In this document: positions 1-8,467 of the stretch, in pieces | How the letters are laid out: each line of letters begins with the position of its first letter | Position numbering within the stretch: the stretch's first letter is position 1 | Assembly: GCF_000015165.1 (NCBI RefSeq) | Contig: NC_009485.1 | Coordinates: 7,707,501 to 7,771,500, forward strand | Direction: 5' to 3' | Length of the DNA stretch: 64,000 nt | Source of the DNA: Bradyrhizobium sp. BTAi1 | GTDB lineage: Bacteria > Pseudomonadota > Alphaproteobacteria > Rhizobiales > Xanthobacteraceae | Notes under the pieces: model-generated | Database searches by the model: none | Seen by the model: only the letters and a program-made list of their open reading frames with translations | Told to the model about the DNA's origin: nothing | Translations under genes and position numbers: made by a program

Positions 1-363
1 GGACGTGCCGGCAGACTGCCGCTCGTCGGTCTGCGGACGGAATGGCGTTCGGCCCATCCAGGGTTGGACCTCAAGGTGCTGCAGCCAATCCTTGACGGTC
101 GGAATCCAGCCCAGATCATCCTTGACGTGCTGCTCTCCGATCGTCCTGACGGGAACGACTTTGCCGACGCTGTTGGTCAGGGTCGCACCAAAGATCGCCT
201 CGCACAGGAAGATCCCTTCGCTGTGGTGACGCAGGGCGCGGTGGCGGACGTCAGCGAGATGCGCCTTGCTCTCGTCGAACCAGTCGTGGATCGCCTGATA
301 GTCGGCCGGCTCGCCACCGAACAGGCGGGCGGAACGAACCGCATGGTGATAAGGATGCGCCAT
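1..363 (-). CDS. DUF6915-like protein, 3' end missing
   Basis: An open frame of 121 codons starts at an ATG and runs off the left edge of the window without a stop, so the C-terminus is not seen. The N-terminus begins MAHPYHHAVRSARLFGG and continues with a His-rich section (about residues 20-50, including an IHDWFDESKAHLADVRHRAL-type stretch). I recall this pattern from small uncharacterised proteins grouped as DUF6915. No catalytic motif or signal peptide is visible, so it is probably cytoplasmic. The start lies 8 bases after the stop of the preceding minus-strand gene, which suggests the two form one transcription unit. Function is unknown. The family name rests on remembered similarity and should be confirmed by a profile search. 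Confidence 0.6.
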   Translation of the reverse strand, partial: MAHPYHHAVRSARLFGGEPADYQAIHDWFDESKAHLADVRHRALRHHSEGIFLCEAIFGATLTNSVGKVVPVRTIGEQHVKDDLGWIPTVKDWLQHLEVQPWMGRTPFRPQTDERQSAGTS

Positions 364-371
364 GGCCGCCT

Positions 372-1067
372 CTACCCGGCGATCGTGATGTTCTGCACGA
401 CCGGATCGGCATTGCCGTCATCGATGATGGTGCAGGCTTCGAGATCCACCCAGAACGCGCCATACATGCAATATTCGCCGGTGCCGAAACCTCTGCCGAG
501 CAGCAGCATGGCCCACTCCTCGACCAATTGATCGGAAACGACGTCGCGCAACTCAGCGAGCTTCTGGTGCTTGAAAATTGCCGCGGATTGAGAGCGGGCT
601 TCGATCGCGGGCAGCTGATCATGGACGCCCATCGCGAGAAGCCGCGCGGCCAGCGCATCGAGGTCGAGACGATCCCCGCTTTCGCTCTCGTAGTGATCGA
701 GCCAGGAAAATCCTTCGTCGTTGCCGCCATCGTAGCGACAATACGCCCGCTTGGCGCCGGCAGCCCGCAGCGGCGGCACGAGCGTCGCGAACAGCAGCTG
801 CCGCCGCCGCTCGTGGTCCCGGATCACCCGGCTTTGCGGCGTCCGCCGTCCGAGCAGACGATCGAGAATGCTCCGCCTTTGCGGCTCGACTGCCCCAGGA
901 GATGCGGTGCTCTCGCTGGCAGGCGGCTGCAGTGAAAACCGGACCGGCTCCTGCGGCCCGCCATATTCGGGAGCAGGCAAATAAACAAAATCGCTGACGC
1001 GCGGATCCGGTGCATCGGATCCATCCTCCGGCCATTCGATGTCAGATTGATCGTGGATGAACGGCAT
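372..1067 (-). CDS. conserved hypothetical protein (231 aa)
   Basis: Encodes about 231 residues starting MPFIHDQSDIEWPEDG. I chose the ATG at 1067 over an in-frame start 60 bases upstream because a GAGAGAGGA purine run lies a few bases before it. The N-terminal third is proline-rich and low-complexity. The C-terminal two-thirds looks globular and aromatic/acidic, with segments such as YCRYDGGNDEGFSWLDHYES near residue 115 and a C-terminus ending in DPVVQNITIAG. There is no signal peptide or membrane segment. It is followed after 8 bases by the DUF6915-like gene, so the pair probably act together. I do not recognise a characterised family and propose no function. Confidence 0.6.
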   Translation of the reverse strand: MPFIHDQSDIEWPEDGSDAPDPRVSDFVYLPAPEYGGPQEPVRFSLQPPASESTASPGAVEPQRRSILDRLLGRRTPQSRVIRDHERRRQLLFATLVPPLRAAGAKRAYCRYDGGNDEGFSWLDHYESESGDRLDLDALAARLLAMGVHDQLPAIEARSQSAAIFKHQKLAELRDVVSDQLVEEWAMLLLGRGFGTGEYCMYGAFWVDLEACTIIDDGNADPVVQNITIAG

Positions 1068-1167
1068 CGTCCTCTCTCCTCGGCGGCTCGGCCCGGCAGA
1101 CTTGGCGGTCAATGCGAGGAGAGGCACTCATCGCGTAAAAACGATGGCCGAGCGAGGATCGCGCAGA

Positions 1168-1596
1168 TCACCGCTTCACCAGGCTCCACTTCGTGACGAC
1201 CGCTTCGCTCATCTGACCCGCGTCCTGGGCACAGGCGATCTCGTCGACCTTCACGGCGATCTGCTTGCCGAGCAGGCCCTTGAGCTGCGAGGCCTGCGCA
1301 TTGTTGGCGGTGACGAGCTGGAACGTCTCGGGGCCGGTCTCGAGATTGCACAGCCCGCTCGGCGGCGGCAGGCGGCGCGGCTCGCTGGTGATCTGATACG
1401 CAGCGGACGGCTGCCCGGGCTTGGCACTCTTGATCTTCAGCGCGTTCAGCTCACCGGACAGGACGTCGCCGGCATTGAGTGGCCTGCCGGCCTTCTGCGG
1501 CACTTCACCCTGCTGCGCCAGCACGGACGGCGCCGAGAGCGCCACCAGAATCGCGCCCAAAGCCAGCCGTTTGCCGAATCCGCGTTTCGTCATCAT
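1168..1596 (-). CDS. small exported hypothetical protein
   Basis: Encodes 142 residues with a clear Sec signal peptide: charged MMTKRGFGKR, hydrophobic LALGAILVALSA, then a likely cleavage site after VLA at about residue 27. The mature part (about 115 residues) has two cysteines (near CNLETG and CAQDAG) that could form a disulphide in the periplasm. Two adjacent ATG codons begin the gene. A GGAAG sequence upstream fits the second one (1593) at least as well, so the start is uncertain by one codon. It lies 17 bases downstream of recR on the same strand and may be read through from the dnaX cluster. No family recognised. Confidence 0.7.
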   Translation of the reverse strand: MMTKRGFGKRLALGAILVALSAPSVLAQQGEVPQKAGRPLNAGDVLSGELNALKIKSAKPGQPSAAYQITSEPRRLPPPSGLCNLETGPETFQLVTANNAQASQLKGLLGKQIAVKVDEIACAQDAGQMSEAVVTKWSLVKR

Positions 1597-1613
1597 TCCA
1601 CTTCCGTCTGTGC

Positions 1614-2213
1614 TTAGAACAGGGTGCGCTGCCGCATCGCGGCCGAGAGCGTGCCTTCGTCGAGATAATCGAGCTCGCCGCCGACCGGCACGCCATGCGC
1701 CAGTCGCGTGACCTTGACGTTCGCCTCCTGCAGGAGGTCGGTGATGTAGTGCGCGGTGGTCTGGCCATCGACCGTCGCGTTCAGTGCGAGGATGATCTCG
1801 GACACCTCCGGCGCATGCGCGCGCTGCACCAGCGCGTCGATGGTGAGATCCTGCGGGCCGACACCGTCGAGCGGCGACAAAGTGCCGCCGAGCACGTGAT
1901 AGCGGCCGTTGCTTGCCTTCGCACGCTCCAGCGCCCAGAGATCGGCGACATCAGCGACGACCACGATCATCGCGGGATCACGCCGCGGGTCGGTGCACAC
2001 CGTGCACGGACTTTGGGTGTCGATGTTGCCGCAGGTCTTGCAGACCTGGATGCGCTCGATCGCGACCTGCATCGCCGAGGCGAGCGGCACCATCAGCGCC
2101 TCGCGCTTCTTGATCAGATGCAGCGCGGCACGCCGTGCCGAGCGCGGCCCGAGCCCGGGCAGGCGCGCAAGCAGCTGGATCAGACGCTCGATTTCAGGAC
2201 CGGCGACGGCCAT
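1614..2213 (-). CDS. recR: recombination protein RecR
   Basis: RecR acts with RecF and RecO to load RecA onto gapped DNA during recombinational repair. The 199-residue product has the standard length. It shows the N-terminal helix-hairpin-helix (LARLPGLGPRSARRAALHLI, about residues 11-30), the four-cysteine zinc finger CKTCGN...CTVC (about residues 58-72), and the Toprim domain that follows, with VVVVADVADLWALER. The C-terminus carries the typical LAHGVPVGGELDYLDEGTL segment. It is the third gene of dnaX-ebfC-recR on the minus strand. That order is widespread in bacteria, which supports cotranscription. Confidence 0.97.
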   Translation of the reverse strand: MAVAGPEIERLIQLLARLPGLGPRSARRAALHLIKKREALMVPLASAMQVAIERIQVCKTCGNIDTQSPCTVCTDPRRDPAMIVVVADVADLWALERAKASNGRYHVLGGTLSPLDGVGPQDLTIDALVQRAHAPEVSEIILALNATVDGQTTAHYITDLLQEANVKVTRLAHGVPVGGELDYLDEGTLSAAMRQRTLF

Positions 2214-2237
2214 CAGTTCACGACGATCATGAACGGA

Positions 2238-2558
2238 CTAACCGAAGCCGAAGCCCGGCGGTAGGCCGAGCTTGCCGGTGATGGCCTGCATCTTTTCCTG
2301 CATCGCCGCTTCCGCCTTGCGGCGCGCATCGCCATGCGCGGTGACCAGGAGATCCTCCAGGATCTCGGCCTCGTCGGGCTTCAAGAGCGACGGATCAATC
2401 TTGATGCCCTTCACTTCCATCTTGGCGGTCATACGCACGGCGACCAGGCCACCACCGGAGATGCCCTCGACCTCCAGGCTGCCGAGTTCCTCCTGCATCG
2501 CCTGCATCTTCGATTGCAGCTGCGCCGCCTGTTTCATCATGCCGAGAAAGTCAGCCAT
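2238..2558 (-). CDS. ebfC: YbaB/EbfC family nucleoid-associated protein
   Basis: A 106-residue protein of the YbaB/EbfC DNA-binding family, which forms dimers with a tweezer-like shape and coats the nucleoid. The N-terminus MADFLGMMKQAAQLQSKMQA is followed by a helical segment and GGGLVAVRMTAKMEVKGIKI, both typical of the family. A short Gly/Phe tail (PPGFGFG) ends the protein. It sits 20 bases downstream of dnaX and 24 bases upstream of recR on the same strand, the classical arrangement. The start at 2558 has a GAGG-type sequence upstream (complement of cacctcg). No anomalies. Confidence 0.95.
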   Translation of the reverse strand: MADFLGMMKQAAQLQSKMQAMQEELGSLEVEGISGGGLVAVRMTAKMEVKGIKIDPSLLKPDEAEILEDLLVTAHGDARRKAEAAMQEKMQAITGKLGLPPGFGFG

Positions 2559-2578
2559 CGGAGCACCTCGTTATCAGC

Positions 2579-4420
2579 CTAGAAATCATCATCATCGTCG
2601 GACTCGTCTGGCGGCTCGACAGCACTGGCGTCCGATTCGGGCGGCTCGTGGGCGAGCCGACGCACTTCGATCACCTTGGTACCTGGGAACCGCGCCAGGA
2701 TCTCCTGGACGCGCGGATCGGCTTCTGCCGCCGCCTCACGCTCGCTCTTGGCGCGCAGATTCTGCTCGCGCAAGGTCGGCTGTCCCGCTTCGTTCGACAC
2801 GATCACGGTCCAGCGCCGGCCGGTCCAGTCCTCCAGCTTGCGCCCGAGGTCCGAGACAAGCGAGCGCTGCGCCGTCCGTTCCAGCGCGATCTCCAGCCGT
2901 CCATCCTCGAAGCGGACCAGCCGGACATCCATCTCGAGCGCGCTCTTGGTGATCAGGTCGCGATTCTTGCCGGCGAGCGCGACGAGTTCCTGGAAGCTCG
3001 CCAGGCGCAACGCGGACTGATTCTGCTGGACCGGCGATGGCTGCGACGACATCGCCTGCGGCCGCATGCCACCGCCCACCGCGGCCAAGGTCGGCCCTTG
3101 CGCACGCGGCGCCTGCATCGGCGCCGAACTCATCACCGGCGGAGCTCCTGCACTCATGCTCGGGGCAGGCGCAGGACGCGCCCCACCGCCATGGGTGACG
3201 ACAGGCGATCCGCCACCATTCTGCTCGATCATGCGAATGGCTTCGTCCGGCGTCGGCAGATCGGCTGCGTAGGCGATCCTCACCAGCACCATCTCGGCGG
3301 CTGCAGCGGGGCGTGTTGCGCCTTGCGTTTCCGCAATGCCCTTGAGCAGCATCTGCCACATCCGCGACAGCACGCGCATCGACAGCTTGGTGGCGAAATC
3401 GCGCGCGCGGAGCCGTTCGGTCTCGCTGAAGGCGACGTTGTCGGCGGTGGCTGGCACGACCTTCACGCGGGTGACGAAGTTCACGAACTCGGCCAGATCG
3501 GATAGCACCACGACGGGATCGGCGCCGACGTCGTACTGTTCGCGGAATTCCTTGAAGGCGGCGGCGATGTCGCCGCTGGCGAGATGATGAAACAGGTCGA
3601 TGACGCGGGTGCGGTCGGCGAGCCCCAGCATCTGCCGGACATCGTCGGCACGGACCTCGCCGGCGCTGTGAGCAATCGCCTGATCGAGCAGCGACAGCGA
3701 ATCGCGCACCGAGCCTTCGGCGGCGCGCGCGATGATGCCCAGCGCTTCCGGCTCGATCGTCACGCCTTCCTTGGTCGCGATCCCGGCGAGATGCTTCATC
3801 AGCACGTCGGCCTCGACGCGGCGCAGGTCGAAGCGCTGGCAGCGCGACAGCACCGTCACCGGCACCTTGCGGATCTCGGTCGTGGCGAACACGAATTTGG
3901 CGTGTTCCGGCGGCTCCTCCAGCGTCTTCAGGAAGGCGTTGAACGCCGCCGTCGACAGCATGTGGACTTCGTCGATGATATAGACCTTATAGCGCGCGCT
4001 GGCCGGCGCATAACGGACGCTGTCATTAATCTGGCGGACATCGTCGACGCCGGTATGGGACGCCGCGTCCATCTCCAGGATGTCCATGTGCCGGCTTTCC
4101 ATGATCGCCTGGCAATGGGTGCCGAGCACCGGCATGTGGATGGTCGGCCCCTTCACCGAACCATCAGGCAGCTCGTAATTCAGGGCGCGGGCCAGGATGC
4201 GGGCCGTGGTGGTCTTGCCGACGCCGCGAACGCCGGTGAGGATCCAGGCCTGCGGAATGCGGCCGGTCTCGAACGCATTCGAGACCGTGCGCACCACGGC
4301 CTCCTGGCCGATCAGATCCGCGAAGCTGGAGGGGCGGTATTTGCGCGCCAGAACCCGGTAGGGCTTGGCGGGAGCGTCGGCGCTGTCGGGCGGAACAGGT
4401 GGGGCGCCAGCGTCAGTCAT
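2579..4420 (-). CDS. dnaX: DNA polymerase III subunits gamma/tau
   Basis: Clamp-loader ATPase of the replicative polymerase. The product is about 613 residues if started at MTDAGAPPVPP (4420); an upstream in-frame ATG at 4495 would add 25 non-conserved residues. Visible landmarks are YRPSSFADLIGQEAVVRT, the Walker A motif GVRGVGKTT, the Walker B region YIIDEVHMLS and the sensor LSRCQRFDLRRV. A Pro/Ala/Met-rich linker then leads to a C-terminal tau-like domain ending in an acidic DESDDDDDF tail. Family members bind the AAA+ fold in a pentamer with HolA and HolB and contact DnaE through tau. No slippery AAAAAA-type frameshift site was noticed, so a separate gamma product is not obvious. Followed by ebfC and recR. 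Confidence 0.96.
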   Translation of the reverse strand: MTDAGAPPVPPDSADAPAKPYRVLARKYRPSSFADLIGQEAVVRTVSNAFETGRIPQAWILTGVRGVGKTTTARILARALNYELPDGSVKGPTIHMPVLGTHCQAIMESRHMDILEMDAASHTGVDDVRQINDSVRYAPASARYKVYIIDEVHMLSTAAFNAFLKTLEEPPEHAKFVFATTEIRKVPVTVLSRCQRFDLRRVEADVLMKHLAGIATKEGVTIEPEALGIIARAAEGSVRDSLSLLDQAIAHSAGEVRADDVRQMLGLADRTRVIDLFHHLASGDIAAAFKEFREQYDVGADPVVVLSDLAEFVNFVTRVKVVPATADNVAFSETERLRARDFATKLSMRVLSRMWQMLLKGIAETQGATRPAAAAEMVLVRIAYAADLPTPDEAIRMIEQNGGGSPVVTHGGGARPAPAPSMSAGAPPVMSSAPMQAPRAQGPTLAAVGGGMRPQAMSSQPSPVQQNQSALRLASFQELVALAGKNRDLITKSALEMDVRLVRFEDGRLEIALERTAQRSLVSDLGRKLEDWTGRRWTVIVSNEAGQPTLREQNLRAKSEREAAAEADPRVQEILARFPGTKVIEVRRLAHEPPESDASAVEPPDESDDDDDF

Positions 4421-4569
4421 CGAGCGATCCGCAAGTGAGTATTCCGGGCCGGCATCGATCGCGATCGTCGACGCAATCAGCCTCGACGCAATCAACCGGA
4501 GTGCGGTCGAGCGCCCGCCCTGCGCGGGGTCCCCGCCATCTTTGCGCGATTCGCTCGAGAAAACAGGTA

Positions 4570-4668
4570 GGAGACTGACGAGCGACCCGATCCGGACCTC
4601 GTTAGGGCTGCTTCCTTCCGGACCTGACCCGGTTGGCGAGTGGCTCGTCCACCGCCAATCTCCCGCTG
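4570..4668 (-). ncRNA. ffs: signal recognition particle RNA, small bacterial type
   Basis: The minus strand reads GGGTCAGGTCCGGAAGGAAG followed by CAGCCC (complement of about 4606-4631). This is the near-invariant apical domain IV of SRP RNA that binds Ffh. The flanks pair to close the hairpin: GGACGAGC (complement 4643-4650) pairs with GCTCGTC (complement 4577-4583), and an outer GGAGA/TCTCC pairing is possible. The overall size of about 100 nt fits the small 4.5S type. It lies just upstream of dnaX in the same direction, a common arrangement. The ends are estimates (plus or minus about 8 nt), and no terminator was identified. Confidence 0.93.
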
Positions 4669-4811
4669 CCTATTTGGGGCCAAACCGTCCGGAAAGCAAG
4701 CGCGAGCTTCGCCGGCCCGCTCCCTCGCCCCCGCGGGCTTGTGCCGCAGCTCGGAAAGGCTTTAGGTGCCGTCAAAGCTCCCCGCCAGACCGCCTGCCAG
4801 GAACCCGCCGC

Positions 4812-5231
4812 ATGCCCGAATCAGCCTGGTCGCTGCATCCGCAACTTGCGAAGGATACGATCGATATCGGCGACCTGCCGCTGTCGCGCGTGCTGGTGAT
4901 CAAGGACGCCAACTATCCCTGGCTATTGCTGGTGCCGCGCCGCGAGGGCGCGGTCGAGATCATCGATCTTGACGAGGTCGCCCAGGCGCAGCTGATGACC
5001 GAGATCACGCGGGTCTCGCGGGCGGTCAAGGAGATCACGAAGTGCGACAAGCTCAACGTGGCGGCCCTCGGCAACATGGTGCCGCAACTGCACATCCATA
5101 TCATCGCACGCCGGACCGGCGACGTGGCCTGGCCGCGCCCGGTCTGGGGCGTCGCGCCGCCCCTGCCTCATGATGCGCAGGAGGTTCAGCAGTTCATCAG
5201 CGCAGTCAGGCGCAAGATCTGGTTAGGGTGA
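4812..5231 (+). CDS. HIT-family protein
   Basis: A 139-residue histidine-triad (HIT) superfamily protein. These are small nucleotide hydrolases or transferases that act on dinucleotides or nucleoside phosphoramidates. The start MPESAWSLHPQL is the first ATG after ffs; an open frame extends upstream but crosses the divergent ffs region. The triad region reads NMVPQLHIHIIAR near residues 90-102. It has Gln in place of the first His of the HxHxH pattern but keeps the second and third, a variant common among proteobacterial HIT proteins. SRVLVIKDANYPWLLLVPRR forms the typical N-terminal strand region. nudC starts 3 bases after its stop, so the two are almost certainly cotranscribed and may share a role in nucleotide clean-up. 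The exact substrate is not predictable. Confidence 0.9.
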   Translation: MPESAWSLHPQLAKDTIDIGDLPLSRVLVIKDANYPWLLLVPRREGAVEIIDLDEVAQAQLMTEITRVSRAVKEITKCDKLNVAALGNMVPQLHIHIIARRTGDVAWPRPVWGVAPPLPHDAQEVQQFISAVRRKIWLG

Positions 5232-5234
5232 GAG

Positions 5235-6173
5235 ATGTCGCCATTCGACTTGTTTCCGCTGGGCACGCCGGCCTTCGTCGGCCGCCCGATCGATCGCGCC
5301 GCGCATCTGCGCTTCCATGACGACAAGCTGCTGGCGTTCGAGAACAAGCCGTCGACGCGGGCCTATGTCGTGCATCGCGATTCGCTGGTGCTGAAGCGCG
5401 ACGGCGACCAAGTGCGGGCGCTGCTGTCGATCGACGAGGCGCTCGGATTCGGCGCCAATCCCGGCAAGATCTTCCTCGGCCTGCAGGACGGCGCCGCCGT
5501 GTTCGGCATGGGCATCTCACCGGCCGCGGTCGAAAAGCTCGCCGGGCGCGCGGATGTCGTGGTGACCGAGCTGCGCGGCATGGCCATGCAGGGCGCAATC
5601 CCTGTCGACCAACTCGCAACGATCGCGATGGCAAAGTCCATGGTGTCCTGGCATCAGCGCCATGGCTTCTGCGCCAATTGCGGCACCAAGACCGCGATGC
5701 GCGAGGGCGGCTGGAAGCGCGAATGCCCGAATTGCAAGACCGAGCATTTTCCGCGCACCGACCCGGTCGTGATCTCGCTGGTCGCGTCCGGCGACAAATG
5801 CTTGCTCGGCCGTCAGAAGCAGTTCCCGGCCGGCATGTATTCGTGCCTCGCCGGCTTTGTCGAGGCCGCCGAGACGATCGAGGACGCGGTGCGTCGCGAG
5901 GTGTTCGAGGAGTCCGGCATCCGCTGCACGGATGTCTCCTATTACATGACGCAACCCTGGCCCTATCCCTCGTCCCTGATGATCGGCTGCAGCGCGCGGG
6001 CCTTGAACGAGGACATCGTGATCGATCACAACGAGCTCGAGGATGTGCGCTGGTTCAGCCGCGACGAGGCCCGGCTGATGCTGCAACGGCAGCATCCGGA
6101 CGGACTGGCGGGACCGCATCCCTTCGCGATTGCCCACCATCTGGTCGGCCGGTGGCTCAAAGACGGCGCATAA
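5235..6173 (+). CDS. nudC: NAD(H) pyrophosphatase NudC
   Basis: NudC hydrolyses NADH and removes NAD caps from RNA 5' ends. The 312-residue product has the three-part NudC layout: an N-terminal domain, a four-Cys zinc ribbon (CANCGTKT...CPNC, about residues 146-166) and a Nudix domain. The Nudix box GFVEAAETIEDAVRREVFEE continues with SGI, matching GX5EX7REUXEEXGU exactly. The downstream TQPWPYPSSLM matches the SQPWPFPxS signature that separates NADH pyrophosphatases from other Nudix enzymes. It starts at ATG 5235, 3 bases after the HIT gene. Length and motifs indicate an intact enzyme. Confidence 0.95.
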   Translation: MSPFDLFPLGTPAFVGRPIDRAAHLRFHDDKLLAFENKPSTRAYVVHRDSLVLKRDGDQVRALLSIDEALGFGANPGKIFLGLQDGAAVFGMGISPAAVEKLAGRADVVVTELRGMAMQGAIPVDQLATIAMAKSMVSWHQRHGFCANCGTKTAMREGGWKRECPNCKTEHFPRTDPVVISLVASGDKCLLGRQKQFPAGMYSCLAGFVEAAETIEDAVRREVFEESGIRCTDVSYYMTQPWPYPSSLMIGCSARALNEDIVIDHNELEDVRWFSRDEARLMLQRQHPDGLAGPHPFAIAHHLVGRWLKDGA

Positions 6174-6310
6174 GGGTATTTGAAGACCATCGCGAGGCCG
6201 GGTCGACCTGTCGCCTGAGACCGCATGGGGGCCTGAACGGCGAATCCTTGCCTTGGAACGTTTTTCTCTATATGAGGGTTTCCAGACCTTCCTATGGAAC
6301 AAATTTCTCC

Positions 6311-6811
6311 ATGTCCGACGTCTCCGCCCAGCCCCCCGAAGCCAACCGCCGGCTCGACGCGATCGACCGCAAGATCCTGATGGTCCTGCAGGAGGATGCC
6401 TCGCTGTCGGTCGCCGAGATCGGCGACCGGGTTGGGCTGTCCTCGACGCCGTGCTGGAAGCGCATCCAGCGGCTCGAAGCCGACGGGGTGATCCTGCGCC
6501 GGGTGGCACTGGTCGATCAGAACAAGATCGGCCTCGGCATCTCCGTATTCGTCTCGGTGGAGAGCGCCGACCATTCCGAGGCCTGGCTGAAGAAATTCGC
6601 CGAGGCCGTCAGCTCGATGCCAGAGGTGATGGAATTCTACCGGATGGCGGGCGACGTCGACTACATGCTGCGCGTCGTGGTCGCGGACATGCAGAGCTAC
6701 GACGTGTTCTACAAGAAGCTGATCAGCGCGGTGCCGCTCAAGAACGTCACCTCGCGCTTCGCCATGGAGAAGATCAAGTCAGTAACGGCGCTGCCGGTCC
6801 CGCCGGTCTGA
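6311..6811 (+). CDS. Lrp/AsnC-family transcriptional regulator
   Basis: A 166-residue feast/famine regulator. The N-terminal helix-turn-helix covers RRLDAIDRKILMVLQEDASL through SSTPCWKRIQRLEADGVI (about residues 13-62). A ligand-binding RAM/AsnC_trans_reg domain follows, containing VMEFYRMAGDVDYMLRVVV. Family members bind amino acids and control amino-acid metabolism genes as octamers. I start at ATG 6311 (MSDVSAQPPEA) rather than at longer upstream in-frame options that overlap nudC. The 137-base gap after nudC contains AT-rich sequence (about 6260-6305) suitable for its own promoter. No amino-acid pathway gene is adjacent, so the target is unknown. The convergent phosphohexomutase gene ends 6 bases away. 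Confidence 0.93.
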   Translation: MSDVSAQPPEANRRLDAIDRKILMVLQEDASLSVAEIGDRVGLSSTPCWKRIQRLEADGVILRRVALVDQNKIGLGISVFVSVESADHSEAWLKKFAEAVSSMPEVMEFYRMAGDVDYMLRVVVADMQSYDVFYKKLISAVPLKNVTSRFAMEKIKSVTALPVPPV

Positions 6812-6817
6812 GCTGGC

Positions 6818-8320
6818 TCAGATCGTCTGATTATAGGCGCCGACCTCGGGATGCGTCCGCAGCACCTCGTTGATGGCCTCGAACATGTCGTGCATGCGAC
6901 GCTCCGACACCGGGCTTTCGACCACGACGACGAGCTCCGGCTTGTTCGATGATGCCCGCACGAGGCCCCAGCTGCCGTCCTCCACCGTGACGCGGACGCC
7001 ATTGACGGTCACGAGATCGCGAATCGGCTGCCCGGCTACCTTGCCGCCCTGCTGCTGCTGCGCCTGGAAGTGCTTCACCACGGCGTCGACGACGCCATAT
7101 TTGACCTCATCGCCACAATGCGGCGACATCGTCGGCGACGACCAGGTCTTTGGCAGCGCGTCCTTCAGATCCGCCATCGACTTGCCCGGCGCGCGATCGA
7201 GCATCTCGCAGATCGCGATCGCCGAGACCAGACCATCGTCATAGCCGCGGCCGAACGGGCGATTGAAGAAGAAGTGGCCCGACTTCTCGAAGCCTGCAAG
7301 CGCGCCGAGCTCGTTGGTGCGGCGCTTCATGTAGGAATGGCCTGTCTTCCAATACGCAGTCTTCGCGCCCTGCGCCTGCAGCACCGGGTCGGTCATGAAC
7401 AGGCCGGTGGACTTCACGTCGACAACGAACTGCGCGTCCTTGTGGATCGCCGACATGTCGCGCGCAAGCATCACGCCGACCTTGTCGGCGAAGATCTCCT
7501 CGCCCGTGTTGTCGACCACGCCGCAGCGGTCGCCGTCGCCATCGAAGCCCAGACCGACATCGGCCTTGTGCGCCAGCACGGCATCGCGGATGGCGTGCAG
7601 CATCTCCATGTCTTCGGGATTGGGATTGTATTTCGGGAAGGTGTGATCGAGCTCGGTGTCGAGCGGGATCACCTCGCAGCCAATCGCCTCCAGCACCTGC
7701 GGCGCGAACGCGCCCGCGGTGCCATTGCCGCAAGCGGCCACGACCTTCAGTCTGCGCGTCAGCTTGGGCCGATTGGTGAGGTCGGCGATGTAGCGCGCCG
7801 GGAAATTCTCGTGGAACTGATAGGAGCCGCCGCCGCCGTTCTTGAATTCGGCGTTGAGCACGATCTCCTTGAGCCGGGTCATCTCTTCCGGGCCAAAAGT
7901 CAGCGGCCGGTTGGCGCCCATCTTCACGCCGGTCCAGCCATTGTCGTTGTGCGAGGCGGTCACCATGGCGACGCAGGGCACGTCGAGCTCGAACTGGGCG
8001 AAATACGCCATCGGCGTGACGGCGAGGCCGATATCGTGCACCTTGCAGCCGGCCGCCATCAGGCCGGAGATCAACGCATATTTGATCGAGGCGGAGTAAC
8101 CGCGGAAATCATGGCCTGTGACGATCTCCTGCTTAACGCCGCGCTCGGCGATCAGCGCGCCCAACCCCATCCCGAGCGCCTGCACGCCCATAAGGTTGAT
8201 TTCCTTATTGAACAGCCAACGCGCGTCATATTCGCGAAAGCCGGTCGGCTTCACCATCGGCTCGGATTCGAACGCGTAGGTGTTGGGAACCAGGACAGGC
8301 TTGGGCTTGGGGAACAACAT
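6818..8320 (-). CDS. phosphomannomutase/phosphoglucomutase
   Basis: An alpha-D-phosphohexomutase of 500 residues (start MLFPKPKPVLVP at 8320; a longer frame would add 17 residues). It interconverts hexose 1- and 6-phosphates and so feeds GDP-mannose, UDP-glucose or glycogen pathways. Landmarks are the catalytic phosphoserine loop ATASHNDNGW, the Mg-binding loop GFDGDGDRCGVVD, and the sugar-binding loop GFEKSGHFFFN, all in the expected order. TASHND instead of the more usual TASHNP is a small deviation. UDP-glucose dehydrogenase lies a few genes away and glgP elsewhere in the window. That fits a role in surface polysaccharide or glycogen supply, but substrate preference cannot be read from the sequence. 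Confidence 0.92.
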   Translation of the reverse strand: MLFPKPKPVLVPNTYAFESEPMVKPTGFREYDARWLFNKEINLMGVQALGMGLGALIAERGVKQEIVTGHDFRGYSASIKYALISGLMAAGCKVHDIGLAVTPMAYFAQFELDVPCVAMVTASHNDNGWTGVKMGANRPLTFGPEEMTRLKEIVLNAEFKNGGGGSYQFHENFPARYIADLTNRPKLTRRLKVVAACGNGTAGAFAPQVLEAIGCEVIPLDTELDHTFPKYNPNPEDMEMLHAIRDAVLAHKADVGLGFDGDGDRCGVVDNTGEEIFADKVGVMLARDMSAIHKDAQFVVDVKSTGLFMTDPVLQAQGAKTAYWKTGHSYMKRRTNELGALAGFEKSGHFFFNRPFGRGYDDGLVSAIAICEMLDRAPGKSMADLKDALPKTWSSPTMSPHCGDEVKYGVVDAVVKHFQAQQQQGGKVAGQPIRDLVTVNGVRVTVEDGSWGLVRASSNKPELVVVVESPVSERRMHDMFEAINEVLRTHPEVGAYNQTI

Positions 8321-8467
8321 GGAAATACGCCTTCTCGGAAATGGACGATAGAGCCTTACCGAAACTGGCAAGCTAGCGGAAGGCCGACAGTCCGGATTCG
8401 TCGAGATGCGTTAAGACGCGTCGTGTCCGTCGGAATAAAGGCCGGAACAGGTGATCCGGCAGATGAA

